Assembly: GCA_030603695.1 (NCBI GenBank)
Contig: JAUVXF010000007.1
Location: 62,001 to 126,000 of the forward strand
Length of the DNA: 64,000 nt
Source: Natronohydrobacter sp.
GTDB lineage: Bacteria; Pseudomonadota; Alphaproteobacteria; Rhodobacterales; Rhodobacteraceae
Reading direction: 5' to 3'
Part shown: one piece after another, positions 26,046-33,805 of the stretch
How the letters are laid out: each line of letters starts with the position of its first letter
Position numbering within the stretch: position 1 is the stretch's first letter
Position numbers and translations under genes: made by a program
Notes under the pieces: model-generated
Told to the model about the DNA's origin: nothing
Databases searched by the model: none
What the model saw: only the letters and a program-made list of their open reading frames with translations

Positions 26046-27136
26046 TGCGTGACAGCCCTTTCCAACCCGGCGCTGCGCGCGCCGCAACCCCCGAATTTAC
26101 CCGCGCCGAAGTGGCGCTGGCCAATCGCAATTCGGGTGCGCTGCTGGAATTGCTGGATTGTGACATCACCCCCACAGGCACGCATTATCTGCTTAATCAC
26201 TTCGATGTGCCGGTTTTGCGCGCGCAAGATCATGTGTTGGAATTTGACGGCGCATTTGATGCGCCCTACACCTTAAGCATGGCCGAAATCATGGCCCAGC
26301 CGCAAGTCACCCTGCCTGTGACGCTGGAATGCGCTGGCAATGGCCGCGCAGGGATGGAACCGCGCCCCCTGTCCATGCCCTGGATGTATGAGGCCGTTGG
26401 AACATCGGACTGGACAGGCACACCCCTTGCCCCCCTGCTGGAACGCGCAAAACCGCGCGGCAGCGTGCAGGATTTTGCGTTTTTCGGGGTGGATTTTGGC
26501 TATGATAAAGGCATTCCCCACCATTATGGCCGCAGCCTGACCCCGGCAGAGGTGGCGGGGCTGGATGCCCTGCTTGTCTGGGGCATGAATGGCGCCCCCC
26601 TTTTGCCGCAACATGGCGCACCTTTGCGGCTGATCGTGCCGGGCTGGTATGGCATGGCCTCTGTCAAATGGCTGGGCCGCATTACGGCGCTGGAAACACG
26701 GTTTGACGGGTTTCAGCAGGCGGAAACCTACCGCTTTCGCACCCATAAGGACGATGAGGGCCGGCCCGTGACGCAAATTCATGTCCGTTCGCTGATAAAA
26801 CCGCCCGGCGTGCCCGATTGGTTTAGCCGTATGCGCCGGGTGCAGGCAGGGCCTGTGGCGCTGTCGGGGCGGGCATGGTCTGGCGGCGGTGTGCCGATCG
26901 CCAAGGTGGAGGTGCTGTTGGACGGGGCATGGCAGCAGGCACAGCTTGCACCCCCGCAAGGGCGCTACGCCTGGACGCGCTGGCAGATTGACTGGCAGGC
27001 AACCCCCGGCCAGCATGAAATCGCCTGCCGTGCCACAGATGCCGCAGGCAACACACAGCCGCTTACCGCCCCCTATAATCTGGGCGGCTTTGCCAATAAC
27101 GCGCCGCACCGCGTGACGGTAGAGGTGGTGGATTAA
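26045..27136 (+). CDS. Sulfite-oxidase-family molybdopterin enzyme without export signal
   Basis: A 363-residue SUOX-fold protein. The molybdenum-cofactor domain contains TLECAGNGRAGMEP (95-107) with Cys96 as the expected Mo ligand, the block LLVWGMNGAPLLPQHGAPLR, and PGWYGMASVKWLGRI. A C-terminal Mo-co dimerisation domain follows (about 270-360, VQAGPVALSGRAWSGGGVPI). There is no Sec or Tat signal, unlike most periplasmic SorA/SoxC/MsrP relatives, so it should be cytoplasmic. Characterised members oxidise sulfite to sulfate or reduce methionine sulfoxide. As the last gene of the catabolic arm it may detoxify sulfite released from the substrate, which is an inference. Confidence 0.85.
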   Translation: MRDSPFQPGAARAATPEFTRAEVALANRNSGALLELLDCDITPTGTHYLLNHFDVPVLRAQDHVLEFDGAFDAPYTLSMAEIMAQPQVTLPVTLECAGNGRAGMEPRPLSMPWMYEAVGTSDWTGTPLAPLLERAKPRGSVQDFAFFGVDFGYDKGIPHHYGRSLTPAEVAGLDALLVWGMNGAPLLPQHGAPLRLIVPGWYGMASVKWLGRITALETRFDGFQQAETYRFRTHKDDEGRPVTQIHVRSLIKPPGVPDWFSRMRRVQAGPVALSGRAWSGGGVPIAKVEVLLDGAWQQAQLAPPQGRYAWTRWQIDWQATPGQHEIACRATDAAGNTQPLTAPYNLGGFANNAPHRVTVEVVD

Positions 27137-27225
27137 GCCGTACCCTATCGGGCATTGTGCCGACGACAGGCTGTTATCGCATGGGTGGGCACGATTGGCG
27201 CAGCAAGGGCCGATACAGCGCGGCG

Positions 27226-27963
27226 CTATCGCCTTGCGAATAGACGGTAATAGGCCCAATCCGGCAGAAAATTCGCACCCCGGAACAGGGAAGCAAACAG
27301 GCGCGGAAAGGCTCGCTGAAAGCGCTGCCCGCGCATGAGGATCATCATTTCTTCCGCCGCCTGCTCTGGCTCCATCAGGAACGGCATGGAAAAATTGTTC
27401 TTGTCTGTCAGGCGCGTGCGGATAAAGCCGGGATTGGCCAGCTGCACATCCACACCCGACCCCCGCAAATCGCAATACAGGCATTCTGCCAGATGCATCA
27501 GACCCGCCTTGCTGGAGCTATAGCCAATAGAGCCGGGCAAACCCCGATAGCCCGATAACGAGCCTGTAATCACGATATGCCCCGCCCCGCGCGCCACCAT
27601 GGCGGGAACAACCTGCCCCAGCACCCGCGCGGCCCCGGTCAGATTCACATCAAACATGGCCTCTGTCTGCGCGCTATCCCATGCCGTTGCCGGGAAAGGC
27701 CAATATACCCCGGCCAGATATACCAGCCCATCCACCGCGCCCACCTCTTGCGCGGCGGCGGCAACTGACCCACGGTCTGACACATCGCAGCACACCACGC
27801 GCGCAGGCCCCGGCAGGCTGGCGGCCAGATCGGCAAGCGCGCTCTCGCTGCGCGCACTCAGCACCACAGAGGCGCCCGCCGCCGACAGCTTTTGCGCCAA
27901 GGCCCGCCCCAAGCCTTCAGACGCGCCCACCAGCCAATAGCTTTTGCCTGCAAATTCCCTCAT
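27226..27963 (-). CDS. Short-chain dehydrogenase/reductase, last gene of the RpoE-linked operon
   Basis: A 245-residue classical SDR. The NAD(P)-binding motif VGASEGLGRAL (12-22), VYLAGVYWP (the NNAG-equivalent), ITGSLSGYRG with catalytic Ser, and YSSSKAGLMH with the YxxxK pair are all present. The substrate is unknown, although the operon context suggests lipid oxidation products. It is the most distal of five minus-strand genes that start at the RpoE-type promoter at 31872-31901, and it overlaps the DUF3833 gene by 4 nt. Confidence 0.9.
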   Translation of the reverse strand: MREFAGKSYWLVGASEGLGRALAQKLSAAGASVVLSARSESALADLAASLPGPARVVCCDVSDRGSVAAAAQEVGAVDGLVYLAGVYWPFPATAWDSAQTEAMFDVNLTGAARVLGQVVPAMVARGAGHIVITGSLSGYRGLPGSIGYSSSKAGLMHLAECLYCDLRGSGVDVQLANPGFIRTRLTDKNNFSMPFLMEPEQAAEEMMILMRGQRFQRAFPRLFASLFRGANFLPDWAYYRLFARR

Positions 27964-28526
27964 ATCTCTGCCTTGCGCATCACGGCCACCAATTCGGCCA
28001 CCTTTATCCCGAATTTGCGAAACTGGCTGCGGTTGATGATGGTCTTGTCATCGATCAGATACATCCAGTCTGTCACTTGCAGCGCATGGCCCCCCGCGCT
28101 TTCCGGCAGGCGGATGGTATAGCTCAGATGCAGTGCAGCGCCCTCTTGCTTGCCTGTGCCCTTGCCCACCAGATCATCAGCCTCTGCGGTAACGCGGCCA
28201 TCATTGCCCAGCGTCAAACGCCATTCGCGATCTTGCTGTGTGCCGCTGTCATAGGTGAAATGTTCTGCCAGCGTGCCGCGATTGCCATCCCAGCGCCCCT
28301 CCATATCCGCCACAAAGCGCGAGGAAACGCGGCCCAAAGGCCCGTAGATCACCCCTTCACAGCGGATCGGGCCAGACAGGTGCTGGCGGATATCTATAGC
28401 GGGCGTAGTCTTCGCGTAATCGGCGGGCTTTTGGGCAATGAAGCCCGCAAATCTTTGCCCAAGCGCCAAAAGCGCAAGCATAAGCACCATGCCTATCAGA
28501 AGCGCAAATACTGTGCTCATGCTCAA
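27960..28526 (-). CDS. DUF3833 family protein
   Basis: A 188-residue protein with one N-terminal membrane anchor (MSMSTVFALLIGMVLMLALL) and a beta-rich extracytoplasmic domain. Characteristic segments are IRCEGVIYGPLGRVSSRFVA and VTDWMYLIDDKTIINRSQFR with the following KFG. DUF3833 genes are repeatedly found in clusters with an ECF sigma factor/ChrR, an amine-oxidase-like gene and DUF1365. Function is unknown, though a lipid-binding role is plausible from the fold type. It overlaps both neighbours by 4 nt. Confidence 0.82.
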   Translation of the reverse strand: MSMSTVFALLIGMVLMLALLALGQRFAGFIAQKPADYAKTTPAIDIRQHLSGPIRCEGVIYGPLGRVSSRFVADMEGRWDGNRGTLAEHFTYDSGTQQDREWRLTLGNDGRVTAEADDLVGKGTGKQEGAALHLSYTIRLPESAGGHALQVTDWMYLIDDKTIINRSQFRKFGIKVAELVAVMRKAEI

Positions 28527-29776
28527 CTCTCCTTCAAAGGGGTCAGCGCCAGAAGCGCGATGGCCAAAACCTTCAATGCCGAAGGCAGGGCCGCATATAA
28601 CAGGATCAGGGTTTCAAGGGCGGCGGGGCTATTCTCGGCCCCTGCCTCAAACCCCGACCATTCCAGCGCGGGAAAGACCATCAGCGCCGCAAGCGCCAGC
28701 GTAGCCTTGGTCACAAAGGCCCAAAGGCCAAAACCCTTGGCCGCTTCGGGCGATAATTCGGCCATGCGGCGCGAGAATATGGCGGGCAACAGTGTCAGAT
28801 CCGCACCGATGCCCGCGCCAGAGATAACGCAGATCACGGCAAACAGCGCCAGATCACCGGGGCCAAGCGTGGTGACAAAGGCAAAGCTGGCCGCCGCCAG
28901 CGCCATGCCCGACAAAAGCGCGGTCTTGGCCCCCATGCGCCGCGCCAGCCGCGCCCAAAGCGGGGCAGATACGGCGGCAGACAGAAACAGAAGGATCAAA
29001 AGCGGCCCCTCCATTCCGCCCGCTTGCAAAACGGCCTCGGCATAGAACAAAAACAGCGTAGAAGTGATGGCAACCGGCGTTGCATTCACCAGCGCGACAA
29101 TCAACAAGCGGCGCGCTGTGGTATCGGCCAGCACATCGCGCAGTGACAGCCCCGCCATGTCAGAGATGACCCGCGCGCGCGGCCATTCTGCCCGCATGGC
29201 CCAGACCGCGGCCAACGTAATCACCAGAAAGCCCAGCGCAAAGCCCGTGAAGGGCCGCGCCATGATCCCCCCCAGCGCCACAGGGGCCGCCGCCGCAAGG
29301 CAGACGCCCAAAAGCGCGCCTGTCTCGCGCCAGCCAGCAAGAAAGACATGCCCGCCCGCCCCCAGCGCATCGCCCCGCGCCACACCCGTGGCGTAAAAGC
29401 AGATTGTCAGGAAGGAATAGCACGAAAACAACACAACCAGCGCAATCGCAAACCAGATCAGCGGCGCAAAAAGCGGCGGGATGGCAAACAGCATCAGCAT
29501 CGCGGCCGCCATAAGCGCGGCTGTCAGCGCCACGGCAAGCCCGCGCTGTGCCGCAAGCCGCGCGGCAAGCCAGCCCAAAGCCGGGTCTTGCAGGAAATCA
29601 AGGCCGCGCAACACAAACAGCACTGTCCCCAGCGCCGCCAGCGACACGCCATATTCATTCACATAGAAAAACGGCGCGTGAATATAGATCGGCAATCCGG
29701 CCATGGCCAATAGCCCGCCAAACAGCGCATAACCCCATAGCGCGGGGCGGCGATATGTGGCGGCGGCGGTGGTCAC
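28523..29776 (-). CDS. MFS transporter (GPH/sugar-cation symporter-like)
   Basis: A 417-residue membrane protein with about twelve hydrophobic helices. LRGLDFLQDPALGWLAARLA resembles the loop 2-3 region of glycoside-pentoside-hexuronide cation symporters. In Rhodobacter the RpoE-controlled operon also holds an MFS gene at this relative position. The cargo is unknown. A lipid or lipid-derived signal is possible from context, but nothing in the sequence shows it. It overlaps the DUF1365 and DUF3833 genes by 4 nt each. Confidence 0.87.
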   Translation of the reverse strand: MTTAAATYRRPALWGYALFGGLLAMAGLPIYIHAPFFYVNEYGVSLAALGTVLFVLRGLDFLQDPALGWLAARLAAQRGLAVALTAALMAAAMLMLFAIPPLFAPLIWFAIALVVLFSCYSFLTICFYATGVARGDALGAGGHVFLAGWRETGALLGVCLAAAAPVALGGIMARPFTGFALGFLVITLAAVWAMRAEWPRARVISDMAGLSLRDVLADTTARRLLIVALVNATPVAITSTLFLFYAEAVLQAGGMEGPLLILLFLSAAVSAPLWARLARRMGAKTALLSGMALAAASFAFVTTLGPGDLALFAVICVISGAGIGADLTLLPAIFSRRMAELSPEAAKGFGLWAFVTKATLALAALMVFPALEWSGFEAGAENSPAALETLILLYAALPSALKVLAIALLALTPLKES

Positions 29777-30543
29777 TGGCTAACCTCTTGTGCGGGGGGC
29801 GTTGGGCGGTTGTGAAACTTTGCACCCCGCCACCACAGTTTCAGCGCTTGCCAATGGATCAGCGCCAGCACGCGGCGCGACCCAAGCCGCGCCACCATTG
29901 CGCTCAGAATGGCGCGCGTGCGCAGGGGTTTGCGCGGGCCTGTCAGGGTTGCCACCAGCCCCGCGCCGGGGGCTTCTGTGTCTTGGCTATAGCCAATGCG
30001 GATGGCGATTTTCTCGGCCGTGATATCCACATGAAAGGAATATTCCCCCTCTGCCGGCTGGAAGGGCGACACATGAAAAATTTTCTGCGCGCGCAATTCA
30101 TCTTGCGGCCCGATGACCGTATGATCGGGTTTGACGCAAAGATAGGAATGCCTGTCGCCGTAGGTATTGTTCACCTCGGCAATCATGGCACGCAAACCGC
30201 CCTCGGGATCATGGCACAGCCAGAAACTGACAGGGTTGAACAGATGGCCCAGAATGCGCGGCTGCGTCAGCAACAGCACGCGCCCTGCGGCCAGATCTGC
30301 CAGCCCATGCGCGGCCAGCACCTCGCGCACCCACAGAGCACCGCGCCCCTGCCCCGGTGCGCCGCCATGATCGCGGTCATGCAGCGCCGCAATATTGCGG
30401 CGGTTGCGCGACAGAAACCGCGGCAAGCGCAACTCTGCCTCGGCATCAAACAGCACATAATCCACGCCATAGGTAAAGCGGTTGCGCACTGGCCCGCGCC
30501 TGCCGTGATAGGTTTGGCCTGCGATATGTTCCACAATGCTCAT
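29773..30543 (-). CDS. DUF1365 family protein
   Basis: A 256-residue protein with the DUF1365 pattern: HRRGPVRNRFTYGVDYVLFD near the N-terminus, LLTQPRILGHLFNPVSFWLC in the centre, VNNTYGDRHSYL, and FHVSPFQPAEGEYSF. The family is almost always next to an amine-oxidase-like flavoprotein and often next to a cyclopropane-fatty-acid-synthase-like methylase. Homologous genes of the RpoE regulon in Rhodobacter have been linked to furan fatty acid formation. I recall the pathway but not which locus tag matches this gene. Here the methylase is missing. Confidence 0.85.
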   Translation of the reverse strand: MSIVEHIAGQTYHGRRGPVRNRFTYGVDYVLFDAEAELRLPRFLSRNRRNIAALHDRDHGGAPGQGRGALWVREVLAAHGLADLAAGRVLLLTQPRILGHLFNPVSFWLCHDPEGGLRAMIAEVNNTYGDRHSYLCVKPDHTVIGPQDELRAQKIFHVSPFQPAEGEYSFHVDITAEKIAIRIGYSQDTEAPGAGLVATLTGPRKPLRTRAILSAMVARLGSRRVLALIHWQALKLWWRGAKFHNRPTPPAQEVSQ

Positions 30544-31841
30544 GCGACAGAGGCCAATTTGCGCGCACGCGCCTCCATGGCCTGCGCCACATCGACAGCA
30601 CTGGCAAAGCCGTCTTCATGGAACCCGCTGCGCATCCAAGCCCCGCAAAACCAAGTCCGGTTTGTGCCGTTGAAAGCGCGGATATCGGCCTGCGCCTGCA
30701 AAGCGGCCATGTCATAAACCGGGTGATCAAAGCTGTATGTATCATAAATACACTCTTCGCGCACCGGGTGATTGGCGTTGAGTGTGACAAACATCAGATC
30801 ATCTTGCGGGATGGGCTGAAGCGAATTCATCCAGTAACTTAGCGAAATGCGCGCGCGGTCTTGTGGCCCGCGTTCGGTATAAACCCAGCTTGACCAGCAT
30901 TTGCGCCGCTTGGGCATGAAATCCGTATCGCAATGCAAGATGGCATCATTGGCCTGATACTTCACCGCGCCCAAGGATTTCGCTTCGGCCCCGGTGGGAT
31001 CGGCCAACAGGCGCAGGGTTACATCGGAATGTGTGGCGAAGATCACCTCGTCAAACTGCTCTTCCTCCATGCCCTCGGCCTTCACAAACACCCCCATCGG
31101 CCCGCGCCGCACCGATTGCACGGGGCAGGCCGCGCGCAAATTCACGCCCGCACGCGACAGATACGCTTCCAGCCTGCGCACATATTCGATGGAACCGCCC
31201 TGCACCGTGTACCACTGGTGCTGCCCCTCATAGCCCAAAAGCGCGTGATTGCGGAAAAACTCCATCATCGCATGGGCCGGGAAATCCAGAATTTTCTGTG
31301 TGGGGGTAGACCAGATCGCGCCCGAAAAGGGCAAAAGATACCGCTCGCGGAACCAATCGCCCGTGCCAAGCCGTTCCAACAGCCCGCCAATGCTCAGGCT
31401 TGGATCGGCCTGCGCCACGGCCAGACCGTTCTTGTTGAAATGCAAAATATCTCGCACCATCCGCCAATAGCGCGGATTGACCAGATTGGCGCGCGTGGCA
31501 AACACCTCGTCAATGCCGGAGAGCGAATATTCAAACGCCCCCTGCTGGAACGATGCCCCGAAAGACATGTTGGATTTTGCCACCGGCACCTCCAGCTTTT
31601 CAAACAGGGCCGTCAGATGCGGGTAATTGGTATAATTGAACACGATAAAACCGGTATCGACCGGCTGATCACCGCGCTTGCCCGCCATAACGGTGCGCGC
31701 ATGGCCGCCAAGGCGCGGCGCGGCTTCGAACAAAGTGACACGGTGCTGCTGAGACATGAGATAGGCACTGGCAAGCCCGGAGATGCCCCCGCCGATAACT
31801 GCAATCCTGCGGGTGGGGGTATCAAGTTTTTCAAATGGCAT
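30540..31841 (-). CDS. FAD-dependent amine-oxidase/desaturase-like protein, first gene of the RpoE-linked operon
   Basis: A 433-residue flavoprotein. The N-terminal dinucleotide-binding motif IAVIGGGISGLASAYLMSQQ (13-32) is followed by LFEAAPRLGGHARTV. The C-terminal FAD contact is NRTWFCGAWMRSGFHEDGFASAV. No signal peptide is seen. Proteins of this group with DUF1365 act on unsaturated or methylated phospholipid acyl chains in the furan-fatty-acid pathway of Rhodobacter, where a desaturase of this general type is known. The exact reaction here is inferred. ATG 31841 has AAGGAG upstream and sits 24-30 nt from the predicted RpoE transcription start. Confidence 0.87.
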   Translation of the reverse strand: MPFEKLDTPTRRIAVIGGGISGLASAYLMSQQHRVTLFEAAPRLGGHARTVMAGKRGDQPVDTGFIVFNYTNYPHLTALFEKLEVPVAKSNMSFGASFQQGAFEYSLSGIDEVFATRANLVNPRYWRMVRDILHFNKNGLAVAQADPSLSIGGLLERLGTGDWFRERYLLPFSGAIWSTPTQKILDFPAHAMMEFFRNHALLGYEGQHQWYTVQGGSIEYVRRLEAYLSRAGVNLRAACPVQSVRRGPMGVFVKAEGMEEEQFDEVIFATHSDVTLRLLADPTGAEAKSLGAVKYQANDAILHCDTDFMPKRRKCWSSWVYTERGPQDRARISLSYWMNSLQPIPQDDLMFVTLNANHPVREECIYDTYSFDHPVYDMAALQAQADIRAFNGTNRTWFCGAWMRSGFHEDGFASAVDVAQAMEARARKLASVA

Positions 31842-31871
31842 GCAGCCACTCCTTCATCGTCATTCTGGATA

Positions 31872-31901
31872 GGGTTACGCGCCGCGCAATCAGGCGGATC
31901 A
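31872..31901 (-). promoter_or_regulatory. RpoE-type promoter for the amine-oxidase operon
   Basis: On the minus strand TGATCC (31896-31901) is followed by exactly 18 nt and TAACCC (31872-31877). The Rhodobacter RpoE consensus as I know it is TGATCC-N18-TAAGA, so the -35 is perfect and the -10 keeps the TAA. Transcription would start near 31865, with a leader of about 24 nt containing AAGGAG. Confidence 0.75.
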
Positions 31902-31948
31902 ATCGGGAATAGATGTGATTTGCATATCTGTTTTTTTCTGGCCACAGG

Positions 31949-31978
31949 TGATCTGGCCGCGCAGTTGCTGCGTAATGG
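31949..31978 (+). promoter_or_regulatory. RpoE-type autoregulatory promoter for rpoE-chrR
   Basis: TGATCT (31949-31954), an 18-nt spacer and TAATGG (31973-31978) match the RpoE consensus with one -35 mismatch. It points toward rpoE and would start transcription about 105 nt before the rpoE start. Together with the divergent promoter 48 nt away it forms a two-way RpoE control region. Confidence 0.65.
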
Positions 31979-32090
31979 GAATATGTTTGATGTCGCACGC
32001 CCTCACCCTGCTTCTCGACAAGCCGCTTTGGCTGCGGATAAGATATTGGCACAAGGTGGGGAAACTTGCCGTGACAAAAGGCAATCGGCG

Positions 32091-32633
32091 GTGAATTCAG
32101 GGCAGGGAACAGAGTGGGTGATCCTTCTTAGGAAGGTTGCCGATGATCAGGACACAGACGCCTTTACCGCTTTGTTCGAGCATTTTGGCCCAAGGGTCAA
32201 AGCCTTTCTGATGAAATCAGGCGCAGATCACGCAATGGCGGAGGAATGCGCGCAAGATGTCATGGTCACTGTCTGGAAAAAGGCGGCACAGTTTGACCCC
32301 TCGCGCGCTTCGGTTGCGACATGGATATACACGATCGCCCGGAACCGCCGGATCGACATGCTGCGCCGTGACCGCAGGCCAGAGCCGGAAGATCTGAATT
32401 GGGGGCCGGAAGAGGAACCCGACCAGTTTGATGTGCTGGGCCTGCAACAAGAAAGCGATCAACTGGCCGCCGCCATTGCCAGCCTGCCCGAAAAACAGCG
32501 CGTCATGATAGAACGCGCCTATTTCGGCGATCTGAGCCATAGCGAAATTGCTGAAGAAACCGGTTTGCCCCTTGGCACGATCAAATCCCGCATCAGATTG
32601 GCACTGGAGCGCTTGCGCCATTCCCTGAGTTAA
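32091..32633 (+). CDS. rpoE: ECF sigma factor RpoE (group ECF11, singlet-oxygen response)
   Basis: A 180-residue ECF sigma factor. Region 2 is visible as AEECAQDVMVTVWKKAAQFD and FDPSRASVATWIYTIARNRR. Region 4 contains IERAYFGDLSHSEIAEETGL and PLGTIKSRIRLALERLR. The overall sequence closely resembles Rhodobacter sphaeroides RpoE, including PEPEDLNWGPEEEPDQ. It is held inactive by ChrR and released by singlet oxygen. The track ORF begins at 30933 on the wrong side of the divergent gene. I chose GTG 32091 (MNSGQGTEWVILLRKV), which has AAAGG 9 nt upstream. ChrR follows after 14 bp. Confidence 0.93.
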   Translation: MNSGQGTEWVILLRKVADDQDTDAFTALFEHFGPRVKAFLMKSGADHAMAEECAQDVMVTVWKKAAQFDPSRASVATWIYTIARNRRIDMLRRDRRPEPEDLNWGPEEEPDQFDVLGLQQESDQLAAAIASLPEKQRVMIERAYFGDLSHSEIAEETGLPLGTIKSRIRLALERLRHSLS

Positions 32634-32647
32634 GAAAGACGACGACC

Positions 32648-33310
32648 ATGATTACCCACCATCTGAGCGACAATCTGTTGATGGCCTATTCGGCAGGAAC
32701 CCTGCCAGAGGCGTTCAACCTGGCTGTCGCCACGCATATCGCGCTTTGTGATGACTGCCGCGCGCGGCTGGCAAGCTTTGATGCTGTGGGCGGGGCCGTT
32801 CTGGACGGGGTGCTGGAGGATGAAACGGCCAGCACGACACGCATGGAATCGGGCGCCCTGGCGGCAACATTGGCGCGGATCAAGACGGCAGCACCCGTGG
32901 CGCGCAGCCCCCAACGCGCCCCCCAAAACGCGCTTTTGCCAGAACCTCTGGCCAGCTATGTGGGCGGCGATGTCTCGCAAATCCGCTGGCGCAATCTGGG
33001 CGGCGGCGTGCGGCAAATGCTGATCCCAACATCGGAACACGCAACAGCGCGCTTGCTCTATATCCCTGCGGGCGCGGCTGTGCCCGATCACGGCCATCGC
33101 GGCTTGGAACTGACGCTTGTCTTGCAAGGGGCATTCGCAGATGAAGACGCCCGTTTCGGGCGCGGCGATATCGAGATTGCGGATGAAGGGACAGAGCATC
33201 AGCCTGTGGCCGAACCGGGCGAGGATTGCATCTGTCTGGCCGTGACGGATGCACCGCTGAAATTCCGCGCGCTTCTGCCACGACTGGCGCAACCGTTTTT
33301 CCGTATTTGA
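32648..33310 (+). CDS. chrR: Zinc-dependent anti-sigma factor ChrR
   Basis: A 220-residue two-domain anti-sigma factor. The N-terminal ZAS domain binds zinc via His5/6 region and H30-x3-C34-x2-C37 (THIALCDDC) and clamps RpoE. The C-terminal cupin domain has the metal ligands H148, H150, E154 (HGHRGLELTLVLQGAF) and H184, plus C194-I-C196, exactly matching the layout of R. sphaeroides ChrR shifted by 7 residues. The cupin is needed to sense singlet oxygen and organic peroxides, after which ChrR is degraded. ATG 32648 lies 14 bp after rpoE. Confidence 0.95.
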   Translation: MITHHLSDNLLMAYSAGTLPEAFNLAVATHIALCDDCRARLASFDAVGGAVLDGVLEDETASTTRMESGALAATLARIKTAAPVARSPQRAPQNALLPEPLASYVGGDVSQIRWRNLGGGVRQMLIPTSEHATARLLYIPAGAAVPDHGHRGLELTLVLQGAFADEDARFGRGDIEIADEGTEHQPVAEPGEDCICLAVTDAPLKFRALLPRLAQPFFRI

Positions 33311-33379
33311 CACAGATCATCGCGGCCCCGCCGCAGCCATGGCACATCACATTCGTCATTTGAAATGTGAGGAAATGCC

Positions 33380-33718
33380 ATGGATTACCCCGCCTTCATC
33401 GCCCAGACGCGCGATAACAGCCGCGCGCTGGCCAAAACCATACCCGACACCATGAAAGGCTTTGGCACGCTGTCCATGGCCGTCAAGCAAGGCGGGGTGC
33501 TGGGCGTGAAGGAAAAGGAATTCGTGGCGCTTGGCATTGCCATCGGCGTGCGCTGCGAACCCTGCATTGCCTTTCATGTGGAAGCGCTGATGAAAACCGG
33601 GGCCACACGCGAAGAATTGGGCGATGTGCTGGCCATGGCGATCCAGATGGGCGGCGGGCCTGCGGTGATGTATGCCGGCAAGGCGCTGGAATGCTGGGAT
33701 CAACTCTCGGCGGGGTGA
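33380..33718 (+). CDS. Carboxymuconolactone decarboxylase (AhpD-like) family protein
   Basis: A 112-residue all-helical protein of the AhpD/CMD family. The redox motif CEPCIAFHVEA (about 59-69) has the CxxC plus downstream His arrangement of AhpD-type alkylhydroperoxidases. MDYPAFIAQTRDNSRALAKT is typical of the short AhpD-like subfamily. It lies 69 bp after chrR on the same strand with AGGAAA before its ATG, so it may be co-expressed with the stress genes and remove organic peroxides. Its electron donor is not evident here. Confidence 0.88.
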   Translation: MDYPAFIAQTRDNSRALAKTIPDTMKGFGTLSMAVKQGGVLGVKEKEFVALGIAIGVRCEPCIAFHVEALMKTGATREELGDVLAMAIQMGGGPAVMYAGKALECWDQLSAG

Positions 33719-33805
33719 TCCAATAGCGCGGCTACGCCGCAAGCCTATAGATCGCGGCCCCCGCCCGTTCCGGGCCGGGGGCTTTGGCAGGTGGTGGCGG
33801 CAGGC

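Noticed and set aside
30933-32090. N-terminal extension of the rpoE ORF
   Set aside because: It runs antisense through the amine-oxidase gene and lacks similarity to RpoE. GTG 32091 gives the conserved N-terminus.
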